From contig MNRL01000011.1 in NCBI GenBank assembly GCA_001915925.1, positions 1 to 63,791 of the forward strand: a DNA stretch of 63,791 nt. Reading direction: 5' to 3'. This DNA comes from Clostridium sp. CAG:354_28_25. Lineage in GTDB: Bacteria > Bacillota > Clostridia > TANB77 > CAG-508. A program made the position numbers and the translations under genes. The first letter of the stretch is position 1. The number at the start of each line of letters is the position of its first letter. Below the pieces are notes generated by a model that had not been told where the DNA came from, did not search any database, and was given only the letters and a program-made list of their open reading frames with translations. Of this stretch, positions 59,367-63,791 are shown in pieces.

Positions 59367-61650
59367 TACTGTATTAGATGAAGAAACATATAGTTTTTGG
59401 AAATTAATAAATAAATATAATATCACAATTCCTATGATTCAAAGGGATTATGTTCAGGGAAAAGAAGATAAAAGAATAAATGAAATAAGAGAAAAGTTAA
59501 TAAATAACATAAAATTAGCAATACAAGGAGAAAAATTATTAGACTTTGATTTTATATATGGAAGTACGAAAATAAATGAAGATAATGAAGAAGAACTATC
59601 ATTATTAGATGGGCAGCAAAGAATTACAACATTATTTTTATTACATTGGTATTTTGCAAAAAAGGAATGCAAAATGACTGATGAAGTAAAAAATATTATG
59701 CATAATTTTTCTTATCAAAATAGAGTCAGCTCAAGAGAATTTTGCAAAAGTTTAGTGGATAAAGAAATAAAAATTGAGAAAAATAAAAAAATAAGTGATT
59801 TAATAAGACAGAAAACATGGTATTATTCTGAATGGAATAATGATCCTACAGTAAAAAATATGCTTAATATGCTTGATTGTATCCATGAGAATTTTTATGA
59901 ATATGAAGCTTTCGATAAGTTGATTGACGAAAATAATAGTCTTATCACATTTATGTTTATACCACTTGAAAAATTTAATTTAACAGATGAATTATATATA
60001 AAAATGAATTCTAGAGGAAAAAAATTAACAAATTTTGAAATATTTAAGTCTAAGATTTTAGAAATAATGAAAGAACAAAACGAAAAAGAATTATTAGAAG
60101 AATTTTCAGAAAAAATCGAATCAAGTTGGGCTGATTTTTTCTTTAGCTATAAAAAAGAGAATGAAGAAACATTTGATGAAATTTTTATGAGATATATTTA
60201 TTATATTACTGAGATGATTTATGCTACAAAGATAAGTACTAAAACTCAATATGACAATGAAAAAGATTCTCCTTTTGATTATTCAAAAAAAGATTTAAAT
60301 TTAGATTTAAAATTGGTAGAAGAAACTTATAAAGATAAAAATAATATTAAATTATTAATTAGTATATTAAATATATGGAAAAACAAAGAAGAGCTAACTG
60401 AAGATATTAATAAGGCATTTAGTAGTAAATATTCAGAAGGAAAGGTAATGTTATTTGACTCAAATGAAAAAATAAATTTATTTGAAAATTGTATTTATTA
60501 TGAAAATTTTGAATGGTTAAATAGAATATTGTTATTTTCTTTCCTATTAAAGAAAAGTAAAAATAAAAATGATAATAATTATGATGATATAAGAATTATA
60601 AGAAATATATCTTTAAATATAAGATCTTTTTACAGATCTCAAGAAAGTTATACTCCAAATATTCGTTATTATATGTTAAGAGATTTATTTAATATTTTCG
60701 AAAAAATAATAGATGAGGAAGATCCATATTTATATTTATTGAATGAAAGTTTCATTTCAAGAGGAGAGTATATTTTTCCAGAAATAAAAAAAGCAGAAAT
60801 TATAAAAAGAAAACCAGAATTAAAAAAAGTGATTTTTGAATGTGAAGATACCAATTCAACAAAGGGAAATTTGGTAAATTTAATAAATTTAATAGAAAAA
60901 TATGAAGATAAAGTGATTAAACTGATAAAATTTTTTAATGATAAATCTCATTATCCATTAATTTTGAGAACGATGCTATCATTTGATAACTATGGAATAT
61001 ATATTGGAAAGGGAAATAGATATTTCTATGGAAGTAGTAACTCGATATATGATGTATTAACATATTCTAATAATAATGAAATACAAAGTAAAATACAAAT
61101 TATTTTGGAAAAGATCTTTGAAAAAGTACAAAGTAATATTGATATAGATATAGAAAAATTGTTCATTAATACTATTAAAGAAAATATGAAAGAAATGGAA
61201 AAAAATAGTTGGAGATATAATGTGGTAAAATATGCAGAAATTTGGGAATTGAGCTATGAAAGAATATTTAATAAAAATAGTGAAATAATATATACTTTTG
61301 CATTAAATAGTGATGATGCAAATATTTCGTCATTTTCAAAAAAGGCAATAAATAGTAGACATATTAATCCATATTATAAACCACTATTGGCAAAATATAA
61401 TTTAGAAAAACAAAAAGAATGTTATAGTACAAAAGATGATAATGGAAAGATTATATTAAATAATAATATAGTTATTAAAATTATAGAAAGTAGTTTTCAA
61501 GTTTCTTCCAATGTGAAAAAGGAAGAAATTAAAAAAGTTTTTATTGATAATAAAATAGATGAAGATGGAAACATATTTATAAAGTTTAATATAAATTGTG
61601 ATTATATAGAGCAATTAGAACAAATAATAAATAAGATTTCTACATTATAA
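59359..61650 (+). CDS. Second DUF262-domain protein, no HNH motif seen
   Basis: 763 aa. The N-terminal DUF262 domain has PMIQRDYVQGKED (about 25-37), LLDGQQRITTLFLLHWYF (DGQQR 84-88) and KMNSRGKKLTNFEIFKSKIL. The remaining 500 residues are AT-biased, charged and mostly helical by appearance; I find no HNH, PLD or other nuclease motif. The ATG at 59359 lies within the end of the upstream DUF262 gene (coupled translation); an earlier frame opening at 59329 has no ribosome site. It is probably a partner or specificity subunit; that is inference. Confidence 0.83.
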   Translation: MNNTVLDEETYSFWKLINKYNITIPMIQRDYVQGKEDKRINEIREKLINNIKLAIQGEKLLDFDFIYGSTKINEDNEEELSLLDGQQRITTLFLLHWYFAKKECKMTDEVKNIMHNFSYQNRVSSREFCKSLVDKEIKIEKNKKISDLIRQKTWYYSEWNNDPTVKNMLNMLDCIHENFYEYEAFDKLIDENNSLITFMFIPLEKFNLTDELYIKMNSRGKKLTNFEIFKSKILEIMKEQNEKELLEEFSEKIESSWADFFFSYKKENEETFDEIFMRYIYYITEMIYATKISTKTQYDNEKDSPFDYSKKDLNLDLKLVEETYKDKNNIKLLISILNIWKNKEELTEDINKAFSSKYSEGKVMLFDSNEKINLFENCIYYENFEWLNRILLFSFLLKKSKNKNDNNYDDIRIIRNISLNIRSFYRSQESYTPNIRYYMLRDLFNIFEKIIDEEDPYLYLLNESFISRGEYIFPEIKKAEIIKRKPELKKVIFECEDTNSTKGNLVNLINLIEKYEDKVIKLIKFFNDKSHYPLILRTMLSFDNYGIYIGKGNRYFYGSSNSIYDVLTYSNNNEIQSKIQIILEKIFEKVQSNIDIDIEKLFINTIKENMKEMEKNSWRYNVVKYAEIWELSYERIFNKNSEIIYTFALNSDDANISSFSKKAINSRHINPYYKPLLAKYNLEKQKECYSTKDDNGKIILNNNIVIKIIESSFQVSSNVKKEEIKKVFIDNKIDEDGNIFIKFNINCDYIEQLEQIINKISTL

Positions 61651-61764
61651 GGATAATGTTAAGATTGATATTAATACGTTTTAAGAGATAAAAAAGATAT
61701 TAAAAGAGTTTTATAATATATTAAATAAAAACAACTACATTATATGACCAGTGAAATTGAAAAA

Positions 61765-61813
61765 CTCCTTATTACAAATTATAATAAAAAAGATGTAATA
61801 AGGAGGAATTTTT
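61765..61813 (+). terminator. Terminator-like hairpin before the AAA gene, with its ribosome site in the 3' arm
   Basis: A perfect 12-bp stem CTCCTTATTACA/TGTAATAAGGAG has a 17-nt loop. The AAGGAGG site ends the stem, AATTTTT follows, and the ATG at 61814 is next. It either ends the DUF262 transcript or controls translation of the AAA gene. No convincing separate promoter is seen in 61651-61764. Confidence 0.7.
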
Positions 61814-63409
61814 ATGGTTAATGAATATATTTTAGATGCAAAAGATGAAGCAATAATAAACGGATTAGATAATTTATTTGGAGTTGTTCAAAATAAAGAG
61901 GTATTAAGGAATATTATAATATTTTCAAAATTAAAAAGAGATGATGAAATAAACACAGGAAATTTTAATATTATTATAAGAAATAATTCCGACTATAATT
62001 TATTAGAAGATTTTCTAAGAATATGTACCAAGCTATTTGTTAAAAATAATATTATAGAAAATGATAAAATATATTTTTTTGGGGAAAATGAAGATAAATG
62101 TAAAGGCAGAAAAAATAATGATATTTGGAATATAGAATTAAAAAATAATGAAAGTTTAATTGTTTTTAAGTGTAACTCATTTTATATAAACTATAAAAGA
62201 GATAGAAATAAGATTGAAAAATTAATTAAGAAATATCCAAATAAAATATTTATATTTGAAGATACAAATTATTGTGAAGGCGAAATGGATGCAGAACTAG
62301 GAAATATTGCAACTTGGAGAATGACAATAGAAAAAATTTCTTTGGATGATAAAATAATATACTGTAAAAATATATTAGATAAAAATAAAATAAAATATAG
62401 AAATCAAGATATAAGAAATTTTTCGGAACAACCATTTTGGAAATTAAAACCTAACCTTTTGCAACTAATGGTTGAATGCAAGGCTAATAGGATTGAAAGT
62501 GTAAATAGTGAAATGTTTAGGAAAAAAGGTGAAAAATATAATATAAAACCAATAAGAAAAAATAATACAAAAAGTAGTAAAAAATCTGCAAAAGCAGATC
62601 TAGAAGAGCTTATAGGTCTTGATGAAATAAAAAGTGAAATAAGAAAAATATTAAATTATGTAAGTTTAAATAAAGAAAGAGGTAAAATGCCTACTTTACA
62701 TATGTGCTTTTATGGAAATCCTGGAACAGGAAAAACAAGTGTTGCAAGAGTTATAGGAAAATTATTTGCAGAAGAGAGAATATTACCAGGGAATGGCGAT
62801 TTCGTAGAAGTTCATGGAAGAGATTTAGTTGCAAAATTTGTAGGCTGGACTGCTCAAAAAGTTCATGAAGTAGTTGGAAAAGCTATTGGAGGGGTTTTAT
62901 TTATCGATGAAGCATATAGTTTGATTTCTAGAGGAAGAGGGGGATTTGAATCAGAGGCAATAGACACTTTAATAAAAGAAATGGAAGATCACAGAGATGA
63001 AATTTGTATTATATTAGCTGGATATACTGATGAGATGAAAGAGTTATTAAAAGAAAATCCTGGCTTTGAAAGTAGAATACAGTTTAATATTGATTTTCCA
63101 GATTATACTGCAAATGAATTGTTAGAAATTTTTAATGAATTGAGTAAAAAAGAAAAGTATTGTATATCTAATAATTGCAGAGAAATATTATTAGACCACT
63201 TTAATAAAGTTAGAAGTCAAAAAAATTTTGGAAATGGTAGATATGTTAGAAACATTTTTAAAAAAATAAAATTTGAACAAGCCGATAGAGTTATAAGAAC
63301 GAATTGCAAAAGCATGAATAGAATAACAAAAAGTGATGTTCAGAATGCATTGATACAAGTTCAAATGAAGCAAGAAAATAATTGTGTAAGAAAAATGATA
63401 GGTTTTTAA
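61814..63409 (+). CDS. CbbX/SpoVK-type AAA ATPase with degenerate N-terminal AAA module
   Basis: 531 aa. The C-terminal AAA+ module has GLDEIKSEI, Walker A GNPGTGKT (301-308), the pore-loop segment KFVGWTAQKV, Walker B VLFIDEA (361-367), the sensor IILAGYTDEM, the arginine finger region NPGFESRI and a lid, as in CbbX/CfxQ and SpoVK. The first 245 residues have the same strand-helix layout without Walker motifs (NFNIIIRNNSDYN in place of the P-loop, then IFIFEDTNY and WRMTIEK), so they look like a decayed AAA repeat. A Lys/Ser-rich linker (about 248-262) joins them. Its probable role is remodelling a partner, here perhaps the DUF262 proteins. Confidence 0.85.
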   Translation: MVNEYILDAKDEAIINGLDNLFGVVQNKEVLRNIIIFSKLKRDDEINTGNFNIIIRNNSDYNLLEDFLRICTKLFVKNNIIENDKIYFFGENEDKCKGRKNNDIWNIELKNNESLIVFKCNSFYINYKRDRNKIEKLIKKYPNKIFIFEDTNYCEGEMDAELGNIATWRMTIEKISLDDKIIYCKNILDKNKIKYRNQDIRNFSEQPFWKLKPNLLQLMVECKANRIESVNSEMFRKKGEKYNIKPIRKNNTKSSKKSAKADLEELIGLDEIKSEIRKILNYVSLNKERGKMPTLHMCFYGNPGTGKTSVARVIGKLFAEERILPGNGDFVEVHGRDLVAKFVGWTAQKVHEVVGKAIGGVLFIDEAYSLISRGRGGFESEAIDTLIKEMEDHRDEICIILAGYTDEMKELLKENPGFESRIQFNIDFPDYTANELLEIFNELSKKEKYCISNNCREILLDHFNKVRSQKNFGNGRYVRNIFKKIKFEQADRVIRTNCKSMNRITKSDVQNALIQVQMKQENNCVRKMIGF

Positions 63410-63692
63410 GGCAACAAAATAATCAAATGATATAATAAAGAAAATGTTAGAATTTGAAAAATATAAAATACTTAACAAGAAAGCAAAAATGAAAATAGAA
63501 GAAAATTAATTTTTATTTTACTTTTTCTTAAAACATTGAAGTAATTAATATTAAAGAAAAGTTATTCGAAATATTTTTTAACAGAATATGATATTGTAAT
63601 AAAAAATTTATACTTTATAGAAGTATTTTATATACATAATCTTTTATCTACATAATTTATTTGCGAAGATGAAATTAAATAAAATAAAAAAA

Positions 63693-63737
63693 CTCATAAC
63701 CCGAAGGTCGATAGTTCGAGTCTATCCCACGCAACCA
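63693..63737 (+). other. 3' fragment of an initiator tRNA-Met (CAU) gene, probable att scar
   Basis: The bases start in the anticodon loop (CTCATAA), continue CCCGAAGGTC, then a perfect T-arm (GATAG, loop TTCGAGT, CTATC), then CCACGCA, A and CCA. The CTCATAACCC anticodon arm and the A before the discriminator (A72) identify the initiator type. The sequence upstream is poly-A-rich and cannot form the 5' half, so the gene is incomplete. Such 3' halves are what tRNA-targeting integrases leave at the far end of an element. The flank 63410-63692 holds no convincing gene. Confidence 0.8.
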
Positions 63738-63740
63738 CTG

Positions 63741-63775
63741 AAAAGTCCCATTTTCGTTGAAAAATAGGGACTTTT
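63741..63775 (+). terminator. Terminator behind the tRNA fragment
   Basis: AAAAGTCCC and GGGACTTTT form a 9-bp stem around a 17-nt loop, directly followed by ATAAATTT. It is probably the original terminator of the tRNA gene, so the DNA to its right is likely the ancestral flank. Confidence 0.7.
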
Positions 63776-63791
63776 ATAAATTTTGAAGTAA

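Noticed and set aside
63444..63509. 21-codon frame MLEFEKYKILNKKAKMKIEE near the right end
   Set aside because: There is no good ribosome site and it is very short. It could be a truncated gene at the element end, but nothing supports expression.
1..63791. CRISPR array or complete insertion sequence
   Set aside because: No regularly spaced direct repeats with unique spacers and no transposase gene were seen. The repeated GGGACGTTCC units are palindromic, irregularly spaced and scattered.

Overview
The window looks like chromosomal DNA of a low-GC Bacillota, most likely an uncultured gut Clostridia. The signs are an AT-rich genome, AGA as the main arginine codon, strong AAGGAGG ribosome sites, frequent TTG/GTG starts, a clostridial rimP-nusA-rnpM-ylxQ-infB-rbfA-nrnA-truB run and a clostridial fab/acc operon. 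Taxonomy is inferred from style only; no 16S rRNA and no complete tRNA is present.

Layout. 1-7.6 kb: pgi, then a P-loop/Asp23 protein with cmk, plsC, an S1-domain protein and typA. 7.7-20.4 kb: trmR, a stand-alone RelA/SpoT-type synthetase, ldh, an ABC exporter, a nucleotidase, a Ca2+-type P-ATPase, two PF06541 membrane proteins, a methyltransferase and a metallophosphoesterase next to a second, divergent RelA/SpoT-like protein. 20.5-34.1 kb: pepF, addA (no addB beside it) and the rimP-to-birA translation/RNA operon. 34.2-36.7 kb: a tandem MazG protein, a methyltransferase and a radical SAM protein. 36.7-39.2 kb: four single-gene cassettes with more GC-rich codon use, each with its own promoter and hairpin; two encode paralogues of an unrecognised family. 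39.3-45.5 kb: fabH-fabD-fabG-fabF-accB-fabZ-accC, lacking the usual acpP, fabK, accD and accA. 45.7-57.3 kb: a solitary HEMGH (zincin-like) cassette, then a dense collection of nucleotide-sanitising and small modifying enzymes (three Nudix, a MazG protein, a Ham1-like protein, two HAD phosphatases, a frameshifted nucleoside-diphosphate-kinase-like gene, a WYL regulator, three acetyltransferases of which one is fused to an HD domain, and an APH-like kinase). 57.5-63.4 kb: a very AT-rich putative defence module of two DUF262/GmrSD-type proteins followed by a CbbX/SpoVK-type AAA ATPase. It ends at a 45-nt 3' fragment of an initiator tRNA gene, which looks like an integration scar.

Two sequence-level patterns run through the window. 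First, a palindromic intergenic repeat family with core GGGACGTTCC (at least eight sites, plus two hairpins that keep the core but have a different stem) sits only between genes. Second, at four places an intrinsic-terminator-like hairpin has the Shine-Dalgarno sequence in its 3' arm, and its T-tract is the exact spacer before an ATG. Both are visible in the bases; their function is inference.

The best candidate for an undescribed system is the DUF262-HNH / DUF262 / tandem-AAA module at 57.5-63.4 kb. The solitary higher-GC cassettes and the metallophosphoesterase/RelA-like pair are the next most interesting.
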